From Fragilariopsis cylindrus CCMP1102 (taxonomy: Eukaryota; Bacillariophyta; Bacillariophyceae; Bacillariales; Bacillariaceae), in NCBI GenBank assembly GCA_900095095.1, contig FMBT01000352.1, forward strand, positions 1 through 64,000: a stretch of DNA of 64,000 nucleotides. Reading direction: 5' to 3'. The position numbers and the translations under genes are program-made. Of the stretch, positions 33,056-42,577 are shown one piece after another (within the stretch, counting starts at the first letter, position 1; each line of letters begins with the position of its first letter). The notes under the pieces are model-generated. The model saw only the letters and a list, made by a program, of their open reading frames with translations. It did no database searches and was not told the DNA's origin.

Positions 33056-34141
33056 CTATTTCCTCCGAAGGACGGTCCGAGTGGAGCGAATACCGCTTCG
33101 TGACGCCTTCTTTGCAGTACCTTTGAAGCGACGGATTTTGTTGCAGCCTCCTTTTCCTTTTCCCTTTCCTTCTCCGCTTTTTCCTTCTCCACTCTTTTTC
33201 GACTTCGAATTCTTCTCACTCTTTGGAAATTTTACAAGGGTTGTTCCTTCACTAATCTCTGTTCTTGTGAATGGCTGAGTTTGGTACTTCTCTTCAGTCT
33301 CGTCGTAGCAATCAATTACAAGATCAATCCCTGTCTCGACTCCACGTTCGGCAGATAAAACAAGGAAAGCCGTCTTTGAATGATCTGTGGGTTCGATAGA
33401 AAGCAAGAGAGAGTCCAAGTCGGAATCGGCCTGTAGGTTGGCAATATCACCTTCGATGACACAATTCTGAGAGATTATGGTATTTGTGTTCAAATAAGCA
33501 GCTTGAATCTCCGCGGCATCAATGAGGCCATCTTGTATATCCAGTGAATCCTTTATCACCTCAAGTGCAACGATTGCAACTTCAGCAATTTTCTTTGCGG
33601 CCTCACAAGCAGCTCCTACGATTGGGATACTACTACAGGATGAGGCCCCGGCTTGGATCACTCGAAGAGCAAGTAAAGCTATAACTTCTCCCGAATAGGC
33701 ATTGGCATCAGATCGTTCCTCACTCCCTCCAAATAGAAAAGGATTGACAACTGGATTTTCGGCAATTAAGGCGTCATAAAATCCTCCACTAGGGTAATCA
33801 GGATCCTTCGGAGTGCCGGAAGAACAAGTAGCAGCTTGAAGTTGACCATATTCTGGGGTCATTGTAGACCCAGTATGCGTCATGGCATCTGCCGCTCCAC
33901 AAATAGCGTTAGTACCAGTCTCGCCTCCGAAAAATAAAACAATATCATGGCAAATATCGTCTGTCGAAGCTGACTCGAGACCAACAGCACCAAAGATATC
34001 GTCCTTTACAGGGAGTTTGGTAACCTCAGTCAAACATCTGAGGAGACGCTCGCACTCTAGTGGCAGAGAAGAGAATGCTGGTTTTGCAGCAGTACGACCC
34101 ACTTCTAGTAGGATAGTGGCAATGGCAAAGGAAGTTTTCAT
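33056..34141 (-). CDS. Secreted protein of unknown function with basic C-terminal tail
   Basis: Protein of 361 aa. A short N-terminal hydrophobic segment (MKTSFAIATILLEVGRTAAK) looks like a signal peptide. The body has about a dozen Cys, for example CERLLRC, DDICHD, NAICGAAD, SSCSS, GAACEAA and SQNCVIEGD, suggesting disulfides. A helical segment, AAKKIAEVAIVALEVIKDSL, lies in the middle. The last ~60 residues are strongly basic with Lys/Gly/Ser repeats (GKSGEGKGKGKGG) and then Arg-rich. I do not recognise the family. It lacks the amino-acid homopolymers common in this window. The basic tail could bind a polyanion such as a cell-wall polymer, but that is speculation. Confidence 0.7.
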   Translation of the reverse strand: MKTSFAIATILLEVGRTAAKPAFSSLPLECERLLRCLTEVTKLPVKDDIFGAVGLESASTDDICHDIVLFFGGETGTNAICGAADAMTHTGSTMTPEYGQLQAATCSSGTPKDPDYPSGGFYDALIAENPVVNPFLFGGSEERSDANAYSGEVIALLALRVIQAGASSCSSIPIVGAACEAAKKIAEVAIVALEVIKDSLDIQDGLIDAAEIQAAYLNTNTIISQNCVIEGDIANLQADSDLDSLLLSIEPTDHSKTAFLVLSAERGVETGIDLVIDCYDETEEKYQTQPFTRTEISEGTTLVKFPKSEKNSKSKKSGEGKSGEGKGKGKGGCNKIRRFKGTAKKASRSGIRSTRTVLRRK

Positions 34142-34780
34142 CTTTTATATTGTTGTAAGGATAAGATTTGTTTTTATAACTGTTTGCTTACAATTTATGT
34201 GACTATCGCAATATTCAGATTGTTAGGTTGGTGCTGCGCATTATTTGCAGTTAAGAGGGGTAAATTAATATAGTAGATAGTTTAAGACAGTCTGGTACTG
34301 CGTTACAAATCAAGAATCAACAGCCGAAAAAGCACCACCAAGTCCTATTTCCCAGCCTAAATTTATGATAATATTCTCGACAAGTTTTGGTTTTGATTTC
34401 CATTCACGACTTCTCGTGGTATGTGAACATAGTAGATGGTTTAAGTCTGGTACAGTACTGCGTTACAGATCAAGAATCAACAGCCGAAAAAGCACCACCA
34501 AGTCCTATTTCCCCGCCTAAATATATGATAATATTCTCGACAAGTTTTCATTTCCATGCTGTTATTGTGATTTCTTATTGAAGTTAAATGTTACTGCTTT
34601 TTCGAATCCGTGGAGAATATACTTTTGTATCGAAGTGATGGCGCATTATTGTTCTCTCCTTTTTTGTATCGCGATTTCCGCTTATATATTAGGTTAATAG
34701 AGAACTTCTAATTTCAACAAGCGCGTCGCTTTTTTAGCATTTAACGGCTACGAAGACCTTTTCCCTCTATGTATTAAATA
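34142..34780. other. Intergenic region with a tandem direct duplication
   Basis: Upstream of the secreted-protein gene. About 130 bp (34272-34404) is repeated at 34431-34557 with few differences, sharing CAAGAATCAACAGCCGAAAA and TATGATAATATTCTCGACA. No gene is seen. Confidence 0.7.
34272..34557 (+). repeat. Direct duplication, two copies of about 130 bp
   Basis: Copy one is 34272-34404 and copy two 34431-34557. Both run from AGTAGAT-GTTTAAG through the shared CAGCCGAAAAAGCACCACCA block to CTCGACAAGTTTT. Differences are a few substitutions and small gaps, so the duplication is fairly young. Confidence 0.85.
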
Positions 34781-34905
34781 CTTCCTCCAGCGAGCGCTAA
34801 CTGCACGCGCGCTATCGTTTGAAATTTAGCGCATAATTAACACGATATCACTAAAACAACTAAATAATGCCCATTGTGAAATACAACCAATTGTATCAAC
34901 ATGTA
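34781..34905 (-). mobile_element. Inverted-repeat element (MITE-like), copy 3, fragment or diverged copy
   Basis: Reads ATACTTCCTCC, then GCGCTAAC, CTATCGTTTGAAATTT and ACTAAATAATGCCC on the plus strand. This matches the reverse complement of the right ends of copies 1 and 2 over about 95 bp. Beyond 34905 similarity fades, and the far terminal repeat was not found. Confidence 0.65.
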
Positions 34906-35129
34906 TTGCAATGACTAGTAAATCTGACGTACGAAAATACAGAAAGAATTTGGTAAAAGAGACACCTATTAATATTACAGAAAAAAATAATGGTGACATA
35001 TTTGATATATAAAATTGCATAGTAGAATAGCTCAGAATTAATCATATTTTTTTAAATTATCGCTACTTTTTATTTATTTATCACCTTATTCATTATTATT
35101 ACTGTACCATCCCTTATTTGACCTTTTTA

Positions 35130-36656
35130 TTAAATTTTTATATTAAAAATTCCCTTAATAGATCTTTCAATATTTGTTAATAATTTATCTAACCAAGTAT
35201 CATCCACATCATATTTTGGTGCTACTTTTGTTCCTGGTTTAATACTATGTGCTTGTGCTGCTTTTGCTGTTGTACTAGTGTCGTCGTCGATAGTAGCAGC
35301 AATAGCAACAACGGAGGTTGTGGACGAATCAGTACTGTCTTCGTCTTCGTCCTTACCTTCTTTTTCGGTGTCTACGACCTCGGCTTCAGTTGTTGTTGCT
35401 GTTGCTGTTGTTGGAGTACCACTACCACTACTACTACTACTACTACTAATGACTTTTTTCGTTACTGTGGATGTTATTGATACGATTGCTGCACCTATCG
35501 CTTTAGGAATACTTTGTAAACTGTCCCAACAATCTTCAATAACATCAATATTAATATTATCCCCCTGACGTATTAATACAGAAATAGCTGCCAATGCACC
35601 CACTGTGGCGATCGAAATAACAATACTTTTCTTCTTCTTCTTGCTTTGTTGTTGTGACGTAATTATCCCACCATCACTACTGCCATCATTGCCATCATTA
35701 ATGTACCAATTTTTTGGCATACCTTCCGTAGGACGTGCCAATTTATGATATACCACCATCTTCGCAATATCTGGTCTCATTCCATCAATATCATTCTTTG
35801 TATATCGTAATTTATTCATTAAAACATTTTTTAATTCTTCATCAATAAAAGTAGTAATTTCATTATCAGTATCATCATCATTGATGGTGGTAGTGGTGGT
35901 AGTGGTAGTGGTAGTCGATGCAGAAGAATCTTTTTGTTCCTCGTTATCGTTATCGTTATTATCATCACCATCATCACCATCACCATCATCGTCATCGTCA
36001 TCGTCATCTACCAATAATGTTTCTGTCGTCTCAACGGTAACGTCCTCAACATCAACATCATCGTTGTTGCTCTGCACCACCACCACCACCTCTTCCTCAT
36101 TGTTGTCGTCGTCTAATGATACTGGTACTGGTACCGAAACTGATGATGATGCTAGCTCAACCTCTTCTTCTTCCAATCTACTAATATTGATACCACTATA
36201 GCCGCCGTTATCAGTCATACCTTCATCATCAGCAAGTTCACCATCTGTAGTATGAAATCCTGCTGCTCGTACATCATCAGAGGGAAGAATTTCTTCTGGA
36301 AATATGACTATTTCTTCTTCGTCGTCTTCAATTTCAATTTCATCGTCGTCATCGATCTCTTCTAATACTACTGCTGCTGCTGCTGCTGCTGTTGTTTCTA
36401 CTTCGGTGGTGATTGTAACCATTTCTTCCTCAATTTCAACTTCATCGTCACTACTTTCTTCGACTACTTCTTCATCGTCACTACTAGTAGTACTGATCAT
36501 TTCCTCTTCTTCTTCTTCCTCCTCATCGTCTTCTATTTCATCGTTGACATTTCCTTCCTTTACATCATCATCCCTATCTTCTTCTACTACTTCTTCGTAA
36601 ATATCTGCACCTCCTCGTGGAATTGATTTAGAAACAATAAATGCAACATTATTATT

Positions 36657-36688
<32 letters not shown>

Positions 36689-36860
36689 GAACGGTAGACG
36701 TAGACAAAGATGCGCTGCTGCTCATCATCGTCGGTGTTGCCCGTAAGGCAAGTACCATCGTCGGCAATAATAATAATGATACCAACGACAATAACAACAC
36801 AAGTGGTAAAGACAATCTCTTGCTACTACTACTGATTGGCATACTAGTAGAACTCTTCAT
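35130..36860 (-). CDS. Acidic secretory/membrane protein of unknown function
   Basis: Protein of 576 aa. A signal peptide or anchor is evident (LSLPLVLLLSLVSLLLLPTM, about residues 16-38). A very acidic low-complexity region (Asp/Glu/Val-rich, about 80-330) follows. The only compact part lies near 335-380: FIDEELKNVLMNKLRYTKND, then GMRPDIAKMVVYHKLARP. After a Lys run a second hydrophobic helix appears (SIVISIATVGALAAISVLI, about 410-430), so the protein probably spans the membrane. The C-terminus ends WLDKLLTNIERSIKGIFNIKI. The family is not recognised. The long GAA/GAT/GTA runs are simple-repeat expansions kept in frame. Confidence 0.65.
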
Positions 36861-37406
36861 TTTTTGAACTTTGTTCGTTTCCTTTCGTTTCGTTTTCTCG
36901 ACGATTTGAAATAGAGATGCTGTAGTAAACAGTCAATCTTGTTACAGATATACTAATATAGTAAGCTTAGTATATTGAATATATTATATATCATGTACAA
37001 TTGATTGTGTATGTGTCTTCCTTGTTGTCACTTCAAAATGTCAAAAATAAAATGTTCGAGCAAAAAAATGCTGTAAGCAGCTAGCAGACGAAAGGACTAA
37101 TAAATTATTGTACTTTTCCCGCTCACTCCCTCTCATCCGATCATCATCTAACTAATAATTATCGTGTAAAAAGGATACGCACTTCAACAAAATGATCCAA
37201 CACGGGACTCAGATCATGACTCACTAATTCTTATATTTTTGTTGCGCGCCAAAAATTCGACAGCCATCCACTCAAAGCGTACTAAATATTTTGACAGAAG
37301 AAAAAAACTATTCCTGGACAATGCATAAAATACCTCGAATATAAAAATAATTACAACCAACCAACCAACCAACTAAAACGAATGCAAAAGGCCAGATACA
37401 GTAATA
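36861..37406. other. Divergent promoter region
   Basis: Between two divergent genes. AT-rich, with AACCAACCAACCAACC near 37357-37373 in the leader of the right-hand gene. Nothing else is seen. Confidence 0.5.
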
Positions 37407-38873
37407 ATGGAGGAGGGAGACAGAGACAACAATAATGGTTTAATACGATGGGCTAAACGAAAGATTATTGGATCAATAATGTGGAGGATGTTACCGACGA
37501 CGACAACGACGACGGGCAATAATAATAATTCGAATTTGAATTCGAATAAACGTCAGAAGCAAATTGGACGATTTTATTTTGATGACGACTTGAATAATAA
37601 TGCTAATAATAATAATAATAATAATAATAGGAATAAAGATAATAAATTATTACTAACATTATTATTTTCATCAGGACTACCATTAACAAAATTAATGTCC
37701 TATCTGGAACCATGTGATATCTTAAATTGTATTCAAACATGTAAAAAATGGAATCTTGATATGAATAAAGATGAAATATGGTATGAGGTACTAGTATCAA
37801 AGCACAAGCAGAGTAGTAGTAGTAGTAGTAGTAGTAGTTTTTTTTCACCATCATCACGGAATAATAATGGTGCATTACTATTGGATGCTATTATAAATAG
37901 TAATAATAATAATGATAATGATAATGATACACAGGAAGAAGAAAAAGAAATAGAAAACAATAGTAATAATGATAACGACGATGCGACGACGACGATAACG
38001 ACAGCACCAGCAACAGCAAATTCAAATTCAAATTCAAAATTAAATTATCGTACTATAGCTATTGCAATGTCACGTAAAATGAATGATTATGAAGAAGAAG
38101 TAATACCAAAGATATTCCCGAAATCAAAATTAAATTTGAAAGATGTTTTAGTTGTCATTGAAATAAGAGATAAGCTGGTCAATCTCGACGACGACAACAA
38201 CGACAACAATAACAATAACACGAATATCAATAATAGCAATAACAATAATAACAATGATAAATATAAACAATTAGGTTCATTCTGTAGTGACCTAACAGAA
38301 TTGACTGAAGATAAACCTGGTCATAGTAAATATATAAGTTACGATTCAAATTCTAGTAAGAATAATCGTAGTCGTAATAATTGTTTTTCAAATATACTAT
38401 GTCAAACTAAACTAGACGACGAGGATGATGGATGTGGAATGGCTTGTATAGATTTTGAAATGTCATCTAGATTAATACGACATGATACAGGAAAATGTCT
38501 TGTTCTGAATGATTATGAAAGTATACGTTACTATAAAGGTGATAAAGAAGGATGTTTTATGACAGATAATGAATTACAACCGAATGGTAGAACTCTAGCA
38601 GGGACCATTGCAAGAGATGTCTGTTCTCATTATAATTATAATCATATTGGTTTTGATTTAGATTTTATCATGGAACGAGTATCTGATTTTGAATATAAAA
38701 TTAAATCATTTCAATTTAAGTTAATTGTATCTAAAGGTAGTGGTAGTGGTGACGACGATGACGACGACGGAGACGACGACGATGATGATGATGATGATGA
38801 TGATGAAAACGAGGAAGAATTTAATTCTATGAATCATTTTCTTTTGTTTTTAGAAGGATTAGACTGGAAATAA
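37407..38873 (+). CDS. F-box protein with Asn/Ser/Asp-rich low-complexity regions
   Basis: Single-exon protein of 488 aa. An F-box is visible at about residues 90-130: GLPLTKLMSYLEPCDILNCI followed by QTCKKWNLDMNKDEIWYEVL, with the usual Leu/Pro/Ile spacing and Trp near the end, suggesting Skp1 binding. Around it are long Asn tracts from AAT repeats and a Ser run from AGT repeats. The C-terminal half (about 320-460) has a compact part, MACIDFEMSSRLIRHDTGKC then LVLNDYESIRYY and DLDFIMERVSDFEYKIKSFQFK, which may recognise a substrate but matches no family I know. The end is an Asp run. Confidence 0.65.
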   Translation: MEEGDRDNNNGLIRWAKRKIIGSIMWRMLPTTTTTTGNNNNSNLNSNKRQKQIGRFYFDDDLNNNANNNNNNNNRNKDNKLLLTLLFSSGLPLTKLMSYLEPCDILNCIQTCKKWNLDMNKDEIWYEVLVSKHKQSSSSSSSSSFFSPSSRNNNGALLLDAIINSNNNNDNDNDTQEEEKEIENNSNNDNDDATTTITTAPATANSNSNSKLNYRTIAIAMSRKMNDYEEEVIPKIFPKSKLNLKDVLVVIEIRDKLVNLDDDNNDNNNNNTNINNSNNNNNNDKYKQLGSFCSDLTELTEDKPGHSKYISYDSNSSKNNRSRNNCFSNILCQTKLDDEDDGCGMACIDFEMSSRLIRHDTGKCLVLNDYESIRYYKGDKEGCFMTDNELQPNGRTLAGTIARDVCSHYNYNHIGFDLDFIMERVSDFEYKIKSFQFKLIVSKGSGSGDDDDDDGDDDDDDDDDDDENEEEFNSMNHFLLFLEGLDWK

Positions 38874-39780
38874 TAATAGTATTAAAACAGCGGTGGCAGG
38901 CAGGCAGGCAGACTTCATTCAATAGTACTTCAAGTAAAACTATCAATGTTTATTACTTACTTACTAACTATTTCTTTCCTATATATTGCTGACAGCTTGA
39001 CGCTGAGTTAAGTTGTTGGTGTTTGTATTTCAACGACAAGTCGAGTTGTCGCCAAGTCAAGTCGTTACCTTTCTTGAATTTCCAATCCAAACAAAACCAA
39101 CGTACTGCAGTGCCTCTATATTCGTTTCGCATTTAGTAGTGTGCCTCTAGCCGCCCTTCTCACTTCTTCTATTGCTAGACCATGAAGCCAAAGCACCTTG
39201 TCTTCATCGTACCTACAAGGTATATACCCATGCCCATTTTTTCAACATAAAGCACATCACACTCAAACCATCCTATGAAAAGACTCATTAAATGCAGCTG
39301 TAGAAATTCTAATTTTGTGTGGCTTCGTTAGATATCGCATTTTCCATTTGAAAGCCTATTGATTCTAATGCATCCACCTTTTTCGTGATTTATTAGCTTG
39401 TGATCTCTAGTTTCCCCACACCCACCTTCCAAGTTTTGTCGGGGTGTGCAGGCACATTGCAATTATGCCGCTTCTGTAGGAAGTGACACCAGGGTTCAAA
39501 CCCACACCCATTTAGGCTGCCTCTAATAATGCAATGGTGGGCTGAAGTTTTTCATTATAAATGTATTGTACTCCATTGTTTGATTCACATATTCATTATT
39601 AGTATTATGATATGTAATCTTTCGCATTATATGCTGCATTTGCTTGTATTGCTGTGAGCATCCTTACTTAGCTCCATTTTGAGCTAATGACAATTTGTTA
39701 TTAGAATGGATCATCATTGCCAGTAAATAATATTTCACCAAATAAAGGATGGAGTTGATGATATAGATCTTGATTTTTCA

Positions 39781-39813
<33 letters not shown>

Positions 39814-41451
39814 TAGATAAGTTTGTTCACAGATGCATCTGGCAATTAAATTAGAGTTTTGGCCAAACAGTGGTATGTGAAGTTATCCACAACAAAAATC
39901 CAAGAACCCCAAGTGTACAATGCTTAAGTACACAATGGATCAATCTTCCCTCTAGCATTCAGAAAGATCTGGAAAATGGCCTACAGCCTAACTCCTCCAG
40001 AAAACCAAGAGGTACCTGACATCCCACTCCCAGAGATTGCTGAGGTAATCCCAGCTCTACCAGCAGTTGCCGCACCACAAGTCATCCCTCCCCAAGCTGT
40101 CACCCCAATGACATGTGCGCTCAGAACAGAACTAGGCCCATAAGGCATCATCACAGTCCAAAAAGAATGCTGCTTATGTGCTACGGACAGAAATTCTCAT
40201 ACCGCTGCTGCAGATATTGACAGGCCTCATGTATAATGTGTGCCAAGATCCAGAACTGTGCTGCCCCTCATAGGTATTTATATCTAAAATTTAGTTAGCC
40301 AAAACCCCTGTTGCCGAGTTACTATCGGATTTAAGTAGTCAATAAATCTACCCCATTTACCTCCATTGCTAATAGTATACATGAATGCATGATACTGTCA
40401 TTTATTTAACGGCGCATCCTCGATAATGGTTGTATTTATTACCCAATCATATAAACTGTGACATACCTTTAGGGGCTGCGATTTTTTAATTTTTCCGTAC
40501 AAATTTTTATCCACGTATGAACGGAAGATGGTCCTGTACGAAGAGGAAATGTGAAGAATTTTTCGCCTTCAATCCACTACCACTATTCAATACTGCCCAA
40601 GAAGTCCTAATGCTTCACTAACGTACAACCCAACAAGTAGGATATCTAATGTCCAATCCCAATCCCAATTTGTGCTCTCGCTTAAGTAAAATACTCGAGG
40701 AAGAAGTTCGCGGTTTGATTATGATTAATACTGTCACGGTCACACCATAATCATGACTGCCTAGAACAGCTAAAAGTCATGATTTAGAACGCAGAGGCAC
40801 TGATCTTTCTTCCGCAATGTAAAAGACAGATTCATTCTCAATATGTCGTTTGTTCTAACATTTTGTTAGGAAGTTCCCCTTTGAATCAATGGCCAGCAAC
40901 AAACATAAATATACGTGGAGGGAACATCCTGATAATTCATCCAAACAAAACTCCGATAAAAATTCAGCCATGTACTGTATTGCATAATTAACAATTATCT
41001 GTTCTCAAGATCGTTCGACGGATTATTAATTGTTAAAAACTGCTGGATTTTTTCTCGAATATTATCTTCCTACCATTCTCTACTTCCGGAGCCCATCAAA
41101 ATGCGAAGCAAAATAACAACTACCGGTACATGATCATGTACTAACTGCTGCAGCTGCATTCTGTATAATCAATAGGCGCTTTGCCTACGTAGTTCTTGAC
41201 ACCGATGATATAAAATGAGATACCATTCGGAATGCAAATGACCACATTTTGCTACAGCCCCCAACGTTCATTACCTGGTGTTTTCGTATGATAGATCCAA
41301 TTCGTTCGCTTTTTGGAAAAATCGAATGGAATGACTCGAAATCGACATCGAGATCTTAGCGCTTATAAAAAGCAAACCGTGAAAAAAGTTAAGGTATAAA
41401 CACAGCCAACTAACTTAACAATAAAGACAAAGTACAATCTCAATTCCGACA
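38874..41451. other. Gene-poor 2.6-kb region with old repeat debris
   Basis: Contains a (GGCAGGCA)n tract near 38894, GCCAAGTCAAGTC-type short repeats (39030-39066), a (CA)n run at about 39787-39813, and a 55-codon frame (39976-40143) with Pro/Ala-rich sequence and richer GC than its surroundings. A phrase FTDASG can be read just upstream of that frame (about 39826). Together these hint at a worn retroelement fragment, but support is weak. No host gene or tRNA is accepted here. Confidence 0.45.
39976..40143 (+). other. Short Pro/Ala-rich open frame, possible retroelement fossil
   Basis: Open frame of 55 codons beginning MAYSLTPPENQEVPDIPL and ending RTELGP. Composition differs from nearby AT-rich DNA. 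The open reading extends about 11 codons upstream of the ATG. It probably belongs to an old mobile element; the family cannot be fixed. Confidence 0.25.
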
Positions 41452-42117
41452 ATGAGTATCACTACCGAAATCAATCGTCGTGATGACTTGTTTCTTCTTG
41501 TGACAGCTGCTTCTATCGCTGATGCACTGTTGAAACTGGGAAGCGTTAGAATTGATAGTGATAATAGCAGCAACGCTTCATCAGCATCATCGTCTGGTAG
41601 AAAGCGTAACTCGCCATCATTATCATCATCCTCTTCCTCTTCTTTTTCTACTATCGACACTATTATTCCTACCAACAACAAGCGATCAAGAAGTAATAAT
41701 AATAATGATTACCAACAAACTCCTGCTACTAGTACAAATACTATCTTCCGTCCAATTTCAAGACCATCCCTAGGGTACTACAGTCTTGTTGGTGGTCCTC
41801 CTCCTTCTTCGCATCACAACCCCAGGAAGGTAGTATCTGACGACGAAGACGAAGAACGCTATTTTAATAACACATGTACTTATACTACCAAGTTCTCAAC
41901 GAATAACAGGAACAACAACAACAACAACAGGATGATACCTGGTGAAATCGGTCCCATACACTCTTCTTTTCAATCTTCTGGTTTTCCTAATCCACTTGGA
42001 GCACCACTTGGAGCACCACCTCTACTACCGATGGGTATTCTTGTTGATGAGCAGGAATTATGTCATCTTTCTCCTTTTCTATTTCCTGCTCCTTCTTCTA
42101 TTCTTTCTTCTCGATAA
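41452..42117 (+). CDS. Hypothetical Ser/Asn-rich protein with conserved-looking N-terminus
   Basis: Protein of 221 aa. The N-terminus (TEINRRDDLFLLVTAASIAD then ALLKLGSVRID) is a compact amphipathic helix, the only part likely to be structured. A Ser-rich stretch and a basic NNKRSRSNNN motif follow (possible nuclear localisation). The C-terminal third is Gly/Pro-rich with the tandem phrase LGAPLGAPP. I do not recognise the family. An overlapping frame continues past the stop to 42187, so the C-terminus might be longer if a short intron exists. The ATG sits in a good ACAATGA context. Confidence 0.5.
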   Translation: MSITTEINRRDDLFLLVTAASIADALLKLGSVRIDSDNSSNASSASSSGRKRNSPSLSSSSSSSFSTIDTIIPTNNKRSRSNNNNDYQQTPATSTNTIFRPISRPSLGYYSLVGGPPPSSHHNPRKVVSDDEDEERYFNNTCTYTTKFSTNNRNNNNNNRMIPGEIGPIHSSFQSSGFPNPLGAPLGAPPLLPMGILVDEQELCHLSPFLFPAPSSILSSR

Positions 42118-42577
42118 CAAGGAGCTCCTTCGGCAACACCAGCAACACCATCAATGTCCTCCGGTACACATCCCAGAAGGGAACTGAACGAACCTGTCGT
42201 TTATTTGTAACATACATTTTTTATATATTATCCGTCATTATTTTAACATACATACATTCATAACACATACATACATATACACCTTTGAAAGTTATTGAAC
42301 TGGGTAATTTGCTACTATAATACTATTTTAAATACGCTTTTTCAAATACATTACATTTTATAGAATCTCCTCTATCATGAACTCTAGCTAGCTTTACAAG
42401 TGTAGTAGCAACCTTGCTCCTGTTGTTGAATAGAACTATGTATGTATATTATGTATGTAATGTTTTCTATAGTGTATGCTGTGATGGATCTTTGCATCAC
42501 ATAATCGTAGGGAGCCCCTCCACCTACAATCGATTGATCCGTTCTATCTCGATCGAATTCTACTCGGCAAAGAAACT
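42118..42577. other. Convergent 3' intergenic region
   Basis: Holds CATACATACATACA-type repeats near 42245-42280. No gene is seen. Confidence 0.45.

Noticed and set aside
34996-35129. Possible far terminal repeat of the third inverted-repeat element
   Set aside because: No match to the left terminal repeat could be found by eye, so the copy is reported only as a fragment.
39442-39509. tRNA-like fold: GGGTGTG pairs with CACACCC 68 bases apart, with GGGTTCAAACCC near the 3' end
   Set aside because: The T-stem overlaps the acceptor stem and no D-arm or anticodon arm with proper spacing can be drawn, so it is not a functional tRNA. A SINE-type remnant is possible but unsupported.
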